A stretch of DNA of 12,083 bases from Pleurocapsa sp. MO_226.B13 (GTDB lineage Bacteria > Cyanobacteriota > Cyanobacteriia > Cyanobacteriales > Xenococcaceae). The stretch lies in contig JASJEI010000128.1 in the NCBI GenBank assembly GCA_030064795.1, positions 1 through 12,083 on the forward strand, read 5' to 3'. Both the position numbers and the translations under genes were made by a program. The notes under the pieces are model-generated. The model did not search any database. It saw nothing but the letters and a program-made list of their open reading frames with translations, and was not told the DNA's origin. This document shows, in pieces, positions 6,009 through 12,083 of this stretch. Every line of letters begins with the position of its first letter. The stretch's first letter is position 1.

Positions 6009-6064
6009 CCAGAACTACCACGTCTTGATCGGAAATACTCAATGACTAAAACTACCATATCTCA
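5991..6064. repeat. 37-bp tandem duplication over the rep start
   Basis: Bases 5991-6027 and 6028-6064 are 29/37 identical. Both contain a GGAA ribosome-binding-like motif followed by ACTCAATGAC. All eight differences are transitions, and seven of them put A or T in the second copy where the first has G or C. Copy 1 offers an ATG at 6005 that runs only to a TGA at 6026-6028. Copy 2 carries the true rep start at 6042. Confidence 0.8.
6005..6028 (+). other. Seven-codon mini-ORF before rep
   Basis: ATG at 6005 encodes MTRTTTS and stops at TGA 6026-6028, 13 bases before the rep ATG. It comes from the duplicated rep start (rep begins MTKTTIS). GGAA precedes it at the same distance as in rep, so ribosomes may engage it. 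It may couple or attenuate rep translation, or be a by-product of the duplication. Confidence 0.35.
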
Positions 6065-7289
6065 AAAAGCTCGTCGAAGCCAAGGGGTAGAAACAGAGCT
6101 TAACAAGCATCTTACACTTGCACGAGTGGAAACTAACTTCGAGAAGCTCCCAATCTGGAGTCCTAAACCAAAGCGAGGAACTACCTTTGTTCCGAGTAAG
6201 ACAATCGAGCTTCAACCTGAAAAGCTGCCAGACGGTAATATCATTGAGCGAAAAATCGAAATTGCACCGTCTGCCAAATACGGCTACCCAACAGTTCAAA
6301 CACAAGAATATTGGTACGCGCTACAAAAGCTTTGGCATGAGTCACCAGAGAAAGAAGCAGGCAGAATAGAGTTTTCTAGAAGAGAAATTATTACAAATAT
6401 TTTAGGTAACACGTATTCCAAAACTTCTAGAGAGGCTCTAGATAAGGCAATTTTGCAATTATCTAGTACTCTTTTTAGTTTCAATTATGTCTTTTATGAT
6501 AAAGAAAAAGATATTACTCATAGTGAACTAAGAAGTTTTGTTCTTGTTGTAGATTCTTATCTCACAGAGAAGAAAAAGAAAGATGAAATCATTCATGATA
6601 AATGTTTCGTGACACTCCATCCGTTAATTGTTTCCAATCTTAGATCTGGCTATTTCAAACCCATACTTTTATCGGTTGTATCTCAACTCAAATCTGATGT
6701 AGCACGTCTTCTTTACCGCAAACTTGACTTACAATTTAGCCATTATTCAAAGTACGAAATTTCTACTGATAGATTTTTTAGAGAACACGGGCTAGAAGGA
6801 CAAGAATATGTATATTCTTCAGCGAGAAAGCGTAGGTTAGAAAAGGCAATTCAAGAGCTACTAGAAAAGCCTACAAGTTCGGGCGCAGTAATCAGCAAGT
6901 ATGAGTTTTTAAGAACTGCTGACGGAAAAGATTGGAAGCTTGTTGTTCGCTCTAGCAAAACAAGTAAGCAAACTAGGAAGCCAATAGAGCAAATCAATAC
7001 TACCTACAAGCAACCGCAAATAGTAGAAAAAGTACCGAAGCAAGCTCACCAAACACAGAAGTCTACTCGATCGGAAGTAGATGAAGTATTAGACCATTTT
7101 CTAACGCGCTTCTTCGGTAATAGTGGCGATGTAGAATGCAGCAAAAACGACCGTAAAAAAGTTACACAATTAATCGACAAATACGGTAAACGTAAGACAT
7201 TTTTAATTATTGATTATACAAAAAAAGCGACTGAAAAAGACCGCTATTATCCGAAGACTTTAGCAGGTATTAGTAAGTACATTCCTTGA
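6042..7289 (+). CDS. Plasmid replication initiator protein (RepA-like), stops at internal TGA
   Basis: This 415-aa product resembles plasmid replication initiators of the winged-helix 'replication initiator protein A' type, which bind origin iterons and recruit the replisome. Visible signs: KYGYPTVQTQEYWYALQKLW at ~79-98, an IILGNTYSKTSREALDKAI-like HTH segment at ~115-137, the region from KPILLSV to VARLLYRKLDLQFSHY at ~206-236 (typical of such Reps), and a basic segment SARKRRLEKAIQELL. A Gln/Lys-rich linker (~305-345) precedes a small domain ending YYPKTLAGISKYIP. GGAA lies seven bases before the ATG. The TGA at 7287-7289 is probably not the ancestral end: the same frame remains open to 7703. 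The family assignment comes from pattern recognition without a search. Confidence 0.75.
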   Translation: MTKTTISQKARRSQGVETELNKHLTLARVETNFEKLPIWSPKPKRGTTFVPSKTIELQPEKLPDGNIIERKIEIAPSAKYGYPTVQTQEYWYALQKLWHESPEKEAGRIEFSRREIITNILGNTYSKTSREALDKAILQLSSTLFSFNYVFYDKEKDITHSELRSFVLVVDSYLTEKKKKDEIIHDKCFVTLHPLIVSNLRSGYFKPILLSVVSQLKSDVARLLYRKLDLQFSHYSKYEISTDRFFREHGLEGQEYVYSSARKRRLEKAIQELLEKPTSSGAVISKYEFLRTADGKDWKLVVRSSKTSKQTRKPIEQINTTYKQPQIVEKVPKQAHQTQKSTRSEVDEVLDHFLTRFFGNSGDVECSKNDRKKVTQLIDKYGKRKTFLIIDYTKKATEKDRYYPKTLAGISKYIP

Positions 7290-7703
7290 GCTTTAAAGCG
7301 GATTGAAGAGTCTGAAAAACAACAACGTATAGCCAAATTCCATGAAGAAAATTTAGTTCAGCAACACAAAGAAAATAGACGGATAGACCATCAAAAGAAA
7401 TATTCAGACGCATATATTGCATACGTAGAGTCACTTTTAGAAGCACTTTTTTATCGCAATCCCCAAGAATATGTAGCATTTGAGAAGAGCGAACAAAGCA
7501 AAAGATCTGCCCTAGAAAAAGCTCTTAAGGAAGCACCGACAAAAACAAAGCAATCGCTTGCAGAAGTTAATCTTAGAGTCTTTGATAAACGAGCACAGAG
7601 GGTTATAAGAGCAGTCGAATTCTTTAAAGATAAAACTACTCAAATTCCTGATTTTTGGCAGTGGGATAAAGAGATAAATCCCAAAAGGTTTTCGGAGAAG
7701 TAA
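7290..7703 (+). pseudogene. In-frame C-terminal continuation of rep after TGA
   Basis: Directly after the rep TGA the same frame runs open for 137 codons to a TAA at 7701-7703. It contains no ATG, GTG or TTG codon, so it cannot easily be translated on its own. The encoded peptide looks real: charged, helical and rich in Gln/Glu/Lys (ALKRIEESEKQQRIAKFHEE), ending FPDFWQWD-like with aromatic residues (QIPDFWQWDKEINPKRF). It therefore appears to be the original C-terminus of Rep, giving 553 codons including the TGA. It was separated by a nonsense mutation, or is reached by TGA readthrough, or reflects a sequencing error. Confidence 0.75.
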
Positions 7704-7996
7704 GAGTCGGACAACCATTTTAGGTTTGGTCACGTCCTATTGAGTAGAAAAGTCAAAAGTTATATCATTATCTTTCAATTCTCAGTAGATCACAAATTCA
7801 GTTGAGAGCTTTATTTGATGAAGGTTTCAGGCGACTCTACCTGTCTGGCAAAAGGCTGAGGGGACAAGCTTTTCAGATGACGAGTTTTGGAGACTTCCCC
7901 AGTTAGCGATCGCTGATAACCGCAAATCAGAACTATATAATCGGCTGAAACCCTGATTCTTTCGTGACTTTGTAATCTACTGATTCTAGGTTTTAT
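7704..7996. other. Intergenic region after rep
   Basis: No supported gene lies here. A minus-strand frame (7811-8026) looks non-protein-like. The region contains one HIP1 site at 7906 and a promoter listed separately. A weak possible stem (AACC/GGTT near 7713-7727) follows the rep TAA, but it is too short to call a terminator. Confidence 0.4.
7913..7941 (+). promoter_or_regulatory. Promoter for small membrane protein
   Basis: CTGATA (7913-7918), 17 bases, then a perfect -10 TATAAT (7936-7941). Transcription would begin near 7948, giving a leader of about 50 nt before the ATG at 7997. Confidence 0.5.
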
Positions 7997-8203
7997 ATGA
8001 ATGTAACGTGGATAGATCTTACTCATTTCATCGCTATTCTTAATCCAGCAAGAGAGTGTTCAGTTTGGTTGCCAACAGGATGTTCTTCTTTTTGGGTGGG
8101 GTTCTGGAGTTTTGCGTTGGGGGGATTGCTGGTCACACTTATAGCAGCATCAATCATATGTCTGATTATTTACCTCTTGGGAGGGAATCCTTTCGGTTTT
8201 TAA
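7997..8203 (+). CDS. Small single-pass membrane protein
   Basis: This 68-aa protein has no recognised family. Residues ~31-62 (from SFWVGFWSFALGG to IICLIIYLLGG) form one long hydrophobic segment, so it is probably a membrane protein. The first 30 residues hold two cysteines (C21, C29). A promoter with TATAAT and an AGG about eight bases before the ATG support expression. It converges with the 255-aa membrane protein at 8268-9035, and a shared hairpin terminator separates them. Holin-like, toxin-like or membrane-anchor roles are all possible; none is shown. Confidence 0.5.
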   Translation: MNVTWIDLTHFIAILNPARECSVWLPTGCSSFWVGFWSFALGGLLVTLIAASIICLIIYLLGGNPFGF

Positions 8204-8237
8204 TGTTCGCAGACAGTAAGAGCGAGATAAGGTTACT

Positions 8238-8267
8238 TTATTTAGGTTAAAGTCTTCACCTAAATAA
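8238..8267. terminator. Bidirectional terminator between convergent genes
   Basis: TTATTTAGGT (8238-8247) and ACCTAAATAA (8258-8267) form a perfect 10-bp stem with a 10-nt loop. It ends exactly at the stop codon of the minus-strand gene (8268-8270) and lies 35 bp after the plus-strand gene. A- and T-rich sequence on both sides fits factor-independent termination in both directions. Confidence 0.65.
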
Positions 8268-9035
8268 CTATAAAACATTGATCCTTAGTTGAAACCAAGT
8301 GTAAATTAGAAACCCTGGTATTGATAATAAAATCAACATTATTAACCAACCCCACCTTTGATTTTCTTCAATAGGTATTGTATTGTGTGCGCTAGGTAAG
8401 TTTTCTAGATCGAAGAAGGTGTCATATTTCCTCCACCTACGGTCAGAAGTATACCAATAAAATCCAATGACTAGGAGTAGTATTGCTGAAGATATTATTC
8501 CAATCCAAGTAGTCGCACTCAAAGCACCAGACAAATCTCCAAAAGCATTTTTCACCGTATCTGTATCGTTGGATATAGTCTGAAGATCTGTTTGTATTTG
8601 TGCTAATGAGTTTGATTTAGAAGAAAACTCATTAGCGACAGTATTTAACGTATTTTGAAATTTTGACAAATCTGGTGGCGAGGCTTGTTGAGTCAAGCTA
8701 TCTTTTATACCTTTTATATTACTGCTAATTTGAGAGATATCCCGCACGTCTTGTGTTAGGCTTTTCAAAGCCTTTTCTATATTTAAAATAGCTTGTTCCT
8801 GTAAACCTCTCCTGCTTTCTCTCACCCGCATTAACTGTCCTAGAAATGCAAATAAAAACCCATTGAGAACCATTAACCAAGTTATTCGTTGATGAACTAA
8901 ACTATCTTCATGGCGTATTCCTTTTAAAAGATGATCTCTTATATCCAACTCGTCAGAAACGTTTTCAGGAGTAATAATTAGAACCTTCTGTACCTTTTGG
9001 GGTACTTGTTCTGTTTCGGGTCCTTGTTCTGTCAT
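8268..9035 (-). CDS. Three-helix membrane protein with long helical linker, unknown function
   Basis: This 255-aa protein is not assigned to a named family. Predicted from the sequence: a polar N-terminus (1-48), TM1 at ~51-69 (RITWLMVLNGFLFAFLGQL), a long charged and heptad-like segment ~75-165 rich in Leu/Ile with Ser/Thr/Gln (likely coiled coil), TM2 at ~175-195 (TWIGIISSAILLLVIGFYWY), a basic RRWRKY loop, and TM3 at ~227-250. The 'R-x-x-W-x-x-x-x-x-G-F-L' pattern at TM1 recurs, as I recall, in small membrane proteins of unknown function in many bacteria. The start is strong: AGGAAAGG lies two to nine bases before the ATG. It may work with the convergent small membrane protein. A sensor or defence-type effector is conceivable but not shown. 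Confidence 0.75.
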   Translation of the reverse strand: MTEQGPETEQVPQKVQKVLIITPENVSDELDIRDHLLKGIRHEDSLVHQRITWLMVLNGFLFAFLGQLMRVRESRRGLQEQAILNIEKALKSLTQDVRDISQISSNIKGIKDSLTQQASPPDLSKFQNTLNTVANEFSSKSNSLAQIQTDLQTISNDTDTVKNAFGDLSGALSATTWIGIISSAILLLVIGFYWYTSDRRWRKYDTFFDLENLPSAHNTIPIEENQRWGWLIMLILLSIPGFLIYTWFQLRINVL

Positions 9036-9158
9036 AACCTTTCCTCACAACCACATAATTCCTGATTCTACAGCACCAAGAGCCTTAGCGATGTGAGCAT
9101 TTTATAACTGCTACCTCTAACAACCCCTATACAGGAAATACCGCGCAGGATAAGGAGC

Positions 9159-9188
9159 ATGAAACGCATCTTCGACAAGCGTGATTGA
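9159..9188 (+). other. Nine-codon mini-ORF with strong ribosome binding site
   Basis: AAGGAG lies just before an ATG that encodes MKRIFDKRD and then stops. It sits 51 bases before the gene at 9240. A leader peptide is possible, but so short a frame could be chance. Confidence 0.2.
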
Positions 9189-9239
9189 TAAAAACAACAC
9201 AAGTGGGTAACCTTCCTCTAGCTAAATTTAGGTGAAGCT

Positions 9240-9497
9240 ATGAAGGTAAAAATTGCTCCCAATCGTCGGTGTAGTTATGAAGATAGCTTACTTGAGCAGG
9301 AGCTAGATAAGGTGTATGAAGCGCGTTCTCTTGGCTACCAACCAGAAGGCGGGGAGTACCTTGATGTTCCAGAATTGAGTAAGTGTTTACTTGAACGAGA
9401 AGCTGCCAAAGGTGTTAAGGGTTATATTTTTCCTATTCGACATTTTGTAGTGTTAGGTGTTGCGACCCGAAATCATAATCGCTTCGACCCGAAATAA
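9240..9497 (+). CDS. Small unknown gene, 3' end replaced by transposon sequence
   Basis: The frame encodes 85 aa and starts at ATG with AGGTGA four bases upstream. Residues 1-72 (from MKVKIAPNRRCSYEDSLLEQ to IRHFVVL) look like a genuine hydrophilic small protein, which I do not recognise. From about residue 73 onward the frame reads into the predicted transposon left end at 9458, so the last ~13 residues (GVATRNHNRFDPK) are encoded by terminal repeats. The original gene was probably longer, and its remainder should lie beyond the right transposon end outside this window. Confidence 0.55.
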   Translation: MKVKIAPNRRCSYEDSLLEQELDKVYEARSLGYQPEGGEYLDVPELSKCLLEREAAKGVKGYIFPIRHFVVLGVATRNHNRFDPK

Positions 9498-9622
9498 TGT
9501 CATTAACGGGCCCACATTATTTGAGAATAAAACTCGCTCAGACCCACATTAATTGAGAATAGACCCAGATTATTTGACACTGACCCGAAATAACAACTCT
9601 CGACCCACATTAATTGAGAATA
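9464..9622. repeat. Array of seven transposase-binding-like sites
   Basis: Units starting with GACCC (GGCCC in the third) begin at 9464, 9486, 9509, 9541, 9562, 9582 and 9602. Spacing is mostly 20-23 bp, about two helical turns, with one gap of 32. Two classes alternate: GACCCGAAAT... (9464, 9486, 9582) and GACCCACATTAATTGAGAAT or close variants (9509, 9541, 9602, partly 9562). The copies at 9541 and 9602 are identical over at least 20 bases. This matches the multiple TnsB sites at Tn7-like ends. Confidence 0.85.
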
Positions 9623-9800
9623 GGGCGTAAGCTTTATGGGGTATAGATTTAAAGCATTTCTCAATAAGAACTGTCTACAACTGTACAGATTAAAGGTTCG
9701 TTTGACAAAAACTTTTATGCTCTAAAATTATGGTTTAATGAATAATATATGTGTTTGATTAAATACGTTTATCCATTTTTTTTGAGCAGCACGTTAGATT
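9623..9800. other. Leader region of recombinase operon, possible resolution site
   Basis: This AT-rich stretch of 178 bases separates the terminal sites from the recombinase gene. TTGACA (9702-9707) is a perfect -35 box; the best -10 is TAAAAT (9723-9728) with a short 15-bp spacer. CTGTCTACAACTGTACAG (9671-9688) has dyad character, and such elements occur in the res sites that serine resolvases use beside their own gene. Both assignments are tentative. Confidence 0.35.
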
Positions 9801-10421
9801 GTGGTCACTTACGCCTATTTAAGAGTTTCAACCAACCAACAAGATGTTGATAATCAACGTCATGGAATCCTTAAATATGCCAATCAAAAAAGTTTGGGTC
9901 ACTTAGAATTCGTAGAAGATGCTGTTTCAGGTCAAAAGAAATGGCGAGATCGTGCTGTAGGAGAATTACTAACTAAAACTGCTGAATCGGGGGATGTCAT
10001 TATCTTTGCCGAAATCAGTCGTATGGCCCGTTCCACTCTTCAGGTATTAGAAATTCTTGAATGCTGTATGCAAAGAGAACTAATAGTTCACATCGCCAAA
10101 CAGCAGATGGTTCTCGATGATAAATTGCCCAGTCGAATTACCGCTACAGTGCTGGGTTTAGCAGCCGAAATCGAACGGGAATTGATTTCTCTGAGAACTA
10201 GAGAAGCTTTAGCTAAGCGTAAAGCAGCAGGAAAACCATTGGGAAGACCCAAGGGCAGACAATCAGCCAAACTGAAGCTAGATCCTAGAAAACAGGAGAT
10301 TCAGATGTATCTAGATAAAGGCATCAGTAAGCGTTCTATTGCCAAGTTAGTCGATTGCGCTCCTTCAACCCTCTATTATTGGCTGGAGAGACATCAATTA
10401 TCAAAATCTAATGGCCATTAG
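9801..10421 (+). CDS. Serine recombinase (resolvase family)
   Basis: This 206-aa protein is a resolvase-type serine recombinase, which breaks and rejoins DNA through a 5'-phosphoserine. The nucleophile is S10 in AYLRVSTNQQ. EISRMARSTLQVLEIL near residues 71-86 is the conserved catalytic arginine region. The E-helix region follows (LGLAAEIERELISLRTREAL). The C-terminus (GRPKGRQSAKLKL, then SKRSIAKLVDCAPSTLYYWL) is the usual resolvase helix-turn-helix. It starts at GTG with no clear ribosome binding site and overlaps the transposase gene by one base if that gene uses its GTG. It probably resolves cointegrates formed by the transposase, as TniR does in Tn5053. Confidence 0.9.
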   Translation: MVTYAYLRVSTNQQDVDNQRHGILKYANQKSLGHLEFVEDAVSGQKKWRDRAVGELLTKTAESGDVIIFAEISRMARSTLQVLEILECCMQRELIVHIAKQQMVLDDKLPSRITATVLGLAAEIERELISLRTREALAKRKAAGKPLGRPKGRQSAKLKLDPRKQEIQMYLDKGISKRSIAKLVDCAPSTLYYWLERHQLSKSNGH

Positions 10422-12061
10422 TGAGGAATATGAGACGTAAAACTATTCCTCTAGAAAGCATTATTGAACTGCGTCAAAGGTTAGAAAGATTACCGAGTCG
10501 GAGTTCGGCACGACGGACTTTAATTTTAGAAACCGCCGAAATCTATGGAGTTTCTTGCCAAACGGTTTATCGAAAGTTACGTCAACATAGATTACCTCAT
10601 TCAGCACGTCGAACTGATTATGGTCAACCGCGAGTAATGCCCAAACCAACCTTACTGCGATACTGCGAAGTGATTGCGGCACTCAAAGTAAGAACCAGTA
10701 ACAATCAGGGTCGTCATCTTTCTACCGTACAAGCAATCCGTCTGTTAGAAGAACATGGAATTAATACCGATGACGGTCACCTACAAGCACCGACCGGATT
10801 ACTCAAAAAAACCACCGTCAATCGTTATCTCAAAGAATGGGGATACGACAAAGAGAGACTTTCGCGTCAACCACCGGCGGTGCGTTTTGAGGCCGAATAC
10901 AGTAACCAATGCTGGCATTTTGATTTAAGTTCATCTGACCTCAAACGGCTCAAAAACTCCGTTGAGTTAGAACCAGGTCGCGGAAAACCATTATTAATGC
11001 TTTATAGCGTGGTTGATGACCGCAGTGGCGTAGCCTATCAGGAATACCACGAAGTATATGGTGAGGACGTAGTATCCGCTTTAAAGTTTTTATTTAATGC
11101 CATGTCTCCGAAAACAACAGAAGGTTTTCCTTTTCAAGGAATTCCCTCAATGCTTTACATGGATAATGGCCCGATTGGTCGTAGTAGGGTATTTCAGAAA
11201 GTGATGAATTATCTGGGGATTGAAGTCTGCACCCATGTACCCAAAGGAAAAGATGGCAGAAGAGTGACGGCTCGCGCCAAAGGGAAAGTGGAACGACCTT
11301 TCCGTACTGTTAAAGAGATGCACGAAACCCTCTATCATCTTCACGAACCAGAAACCTTAGCCGAAGCTAATACTTGGTTGATGCAGTTTCTCCTTCACTA
11401 CAACAAACAACCTCATCGCCGAGAATCTCATTCGAGAATGGAAGATTGGATGAGCAATTTGCCCAAGGATGGAATCAGGGAAATGTGCAGTTGGGAAAGG
11501 TTTTGCACCTTTGCTAGAGAACCGGAAACGCGAAAAGTTGGTCTTGATGCTCGGATTACTGTAGAAGGGGTAGCTTATGAAGTCGAACCTGATTTAGCTG
11601 GAGAAAAGGTCATTCTCTGGTGGGGTTTATTTGATAGCGAGCTTTATGTCGAACATCAAGAGAATCGTTATGGTCCTTATGCTCCTATTGGAAAACCCAT
11701 ACCTCTTCATAGTTACCGCAGTTTCAAGAAAACCAAGACCCAAAAACGAGCCGACCGAATTGAAGCAATAGCTAAGCAGTTAACTTTACCTGGTTCGGCT
11801 ATCGGTAAAGTCGATTTACCAATGGTTTCAGAAAATGTCATTCCTTTTCCCGTTCGTTCTTTTGTTGACCCTGACCCCTTTGAGGAATTGACCTTTGCCA
11901 ATGCCATCGCTGCTAAAAAAGCGATCGCTTATTACCTGGTCAAACCCTTAGCCAAACTAACCTCCGAACAAATGGCCGCCGTTGATTCAATTTTGGAAAA
12001 AACCCTGAATAAAGAAGAGGTTATGACCCAAATCAAGGATTATTTTAGTCAATTCAGTTAA
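10421..12061 (+). CDS. DDE transposase, TniA/IS481-like (rve fold)
   Basis: This protein of 546 aa (543 if ATG 10430 is used) cuts transposon ends and joins them to target DNA. An N-terminal HTH (residues ~36-57, ETAEIYGVSCQTVYRKLRQH) should bind terminal repeats. The retroviral-integrase-like catalytic core has D168 (CWHFDLS), D248 (LYMDNGP) and E291 (AKGKVERPFRTV), with 42 residues between the last two, longer than the usual 34-35. The C-terminal part contains a Mu-type beta-barrel (VGLDARITVEGVAYEVEP and onward) and a long tail to residue 546 that could contact an ATPase partner. GAGGA precedes ATG 10430 by only two bases; GTG 10421 overlaps the recombinase stop. The ends probably recognised are the sites at 9464-9622. 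A closer family than TniA/IS481 cannot be fixed by eye. Confidence 0.85.
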   Translation: MRNMRRKTIPLESIIELRQRLERLPSRSSARRTLILETAEIYGVSCQTVYRKLRQHRLPHSARRTDYGQPRVMPKPTLLRYCEVIAALKVRTSNNQGRHLSTVQAIRLLEEHGINTDDGHLQAPTGLLKKTTVNRYLKEWGYDKERLSRQPPAVRFEAEYSNQCWHFDLSSSDLKRLKNSVELEPGRGKPLLMLYSVVDDRSGVAYQEYHEVYGEDVVSALKFLFNAMSPKTTEGFPFQGIPSMLYMDNGPIGRSRVFQKVMNYLGIEVCTHVPKGKDGRRVTARAKGKVERPFRTVKEMHETLYHLHEPETLAEANTWLMQFLLHYNKQPHRRESHSRMEDWMSNLPKDGIREMCSWERFCTFAREPETRKVGLDARITVEGVAYEVEPDLAGEKVILWWGLFDSELYVEHQENRYGPYAPIGKPIPLHSYRSFKKTKTQKRADRIEAIAKQLTLPGSAIGKVDLPMVSENVIPFPVRSFVDPDPFEELTFANAIAAKKAIAYYLVKPLAKLTSEQMAAVDSILEKTLNKEEVMTQIKDYFSQFS

Positions 12062-12075
12062 AGAGGTAGATTGTT

Positions 12076-12083
12076 ATGTTTAG
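12076..12083 (+). CDS. Start of next transposon gene (probably AAA+ ATPase)
   Basis: ATG at 12076 follows AGAGG at 12062-12066 and lies 14 bases after the transposase stop. Only two and a half codons are in the window. In TniA/TnsB-type elements the next gene is normally a TniB/TnsC ATPase that selects the target; that assignment is from context alone. Confidence 0.4.

Larger units (their letters stand above)
9458..12083 (+). mobile_element. Tn7/Tn5053-like transposon, left part
   Basis: The element starts at a TGT (9458) followed by seven ordered ~20-bp sites (9464-9622), as in TnsB/TniA-type transposons. Then follow a serine recombinase, a DDE transposase and the first codons of a third gene. 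It runs off the right edge, so the right end, target-site duplication and cargo cannot be seen. Tn5053-type elements carry tniA, tniB, tniQ and a resolvase; here the recombinase gene comes first and overlaps the transposase gene. Confidence 0.75.

Noticed and set aside
7811..8026. Minus-strand 71-codon frame
   Set aside because: It overlaps the promoter and start of the small membrane protein gene and shows no protein-like features.
9458..12083. CRISPR-associated transposon (type V-K CAST)
   Set aside because: The left end is similar in design, but no Cas12k, TniQ or CRISPR array is in the window, and the recombinase-first gene order does not match known V-K elements. The region to the right is needed.

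Overview
The window looks like part of a cyanobacterial plasmid. The HIP1 octamer GCGATCGC occurs five times (662, 1732, 5119, 7906, 11921), the base composition is moderately AT-rich, and the gene content is plasmid-like: a primase-type replication protein, a second replication initiator, a ParDE toxin-antitoxin pair, an excisionase-fold regulator, several unknown proteins and the left part of a transposon. No chromosomal housekeeping gene, rRNA, tRNA or CRISPR array was seen.

Layout. Positions 1-564 hold no convincing gene, only two inverted repeats. At 565-2520 (+) lies a 651-aa protein with an archaeo-eukaryotic-primase (AEP) type catalytic domain, a helical middle, a putative helix-turn-helix and a C-terminal region of different base composition. 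At 2604-2996 (-) is a helix-turn-helix protein of the excisionase/MerR-like fold. Divergent from it is parD-parE (3077-3657), whose -35 box lies inside a palindromic operator. Two copies of a 37-nt palindromic repeat, in the same orientation, flank parDE. At 3715-4323 (-) is an unrecognised basic 202-aa protein. Positions 4324-5458 appear non-coding but are rich in short perfect hairpins.

The second replicon module runs from about 5459 to 7703. It has iteron-like repeats, an 18-bp alternating pyrimidine-purine tract, a 22-bp palindrome and a nested inverted repeat. A small ORF follows, then a 37-bp tandem duplication covering the start of a replication-initiator gene. That gene is 415 codons long to a TGA, but the same frame stays open for another 137 codons containing no ATG, GTG or TTG. 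This indicates an in-frame nonsense mutation, or less likely readthrough, in the rep gene.

Positions 7913-9035 hold a small hydrophobic protein (+) and a three-helix membrane protein with a long helical linker (-). They converge on a strong bidirectional hairpin. From about 9458 to the right edge is a Tn7/Tn5053-like transposon: seven tandem ~20-bp GACCC sites at its left end, then a serine recombinase, a DDE transposase and the first codons of a third gene that is probably an AAA+ ATPase. The insertion appears to have cut off the 3' end of a small gene at 9240.

Taken together, the genes cover replication (AEP protein, Rep), stabilisation (ParDE), regulation (HTH protein) and transposition. 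The functions of the 202-aa protein, the membrane proteins and the hairpin-rich region cannot be assigned from sequence alone.
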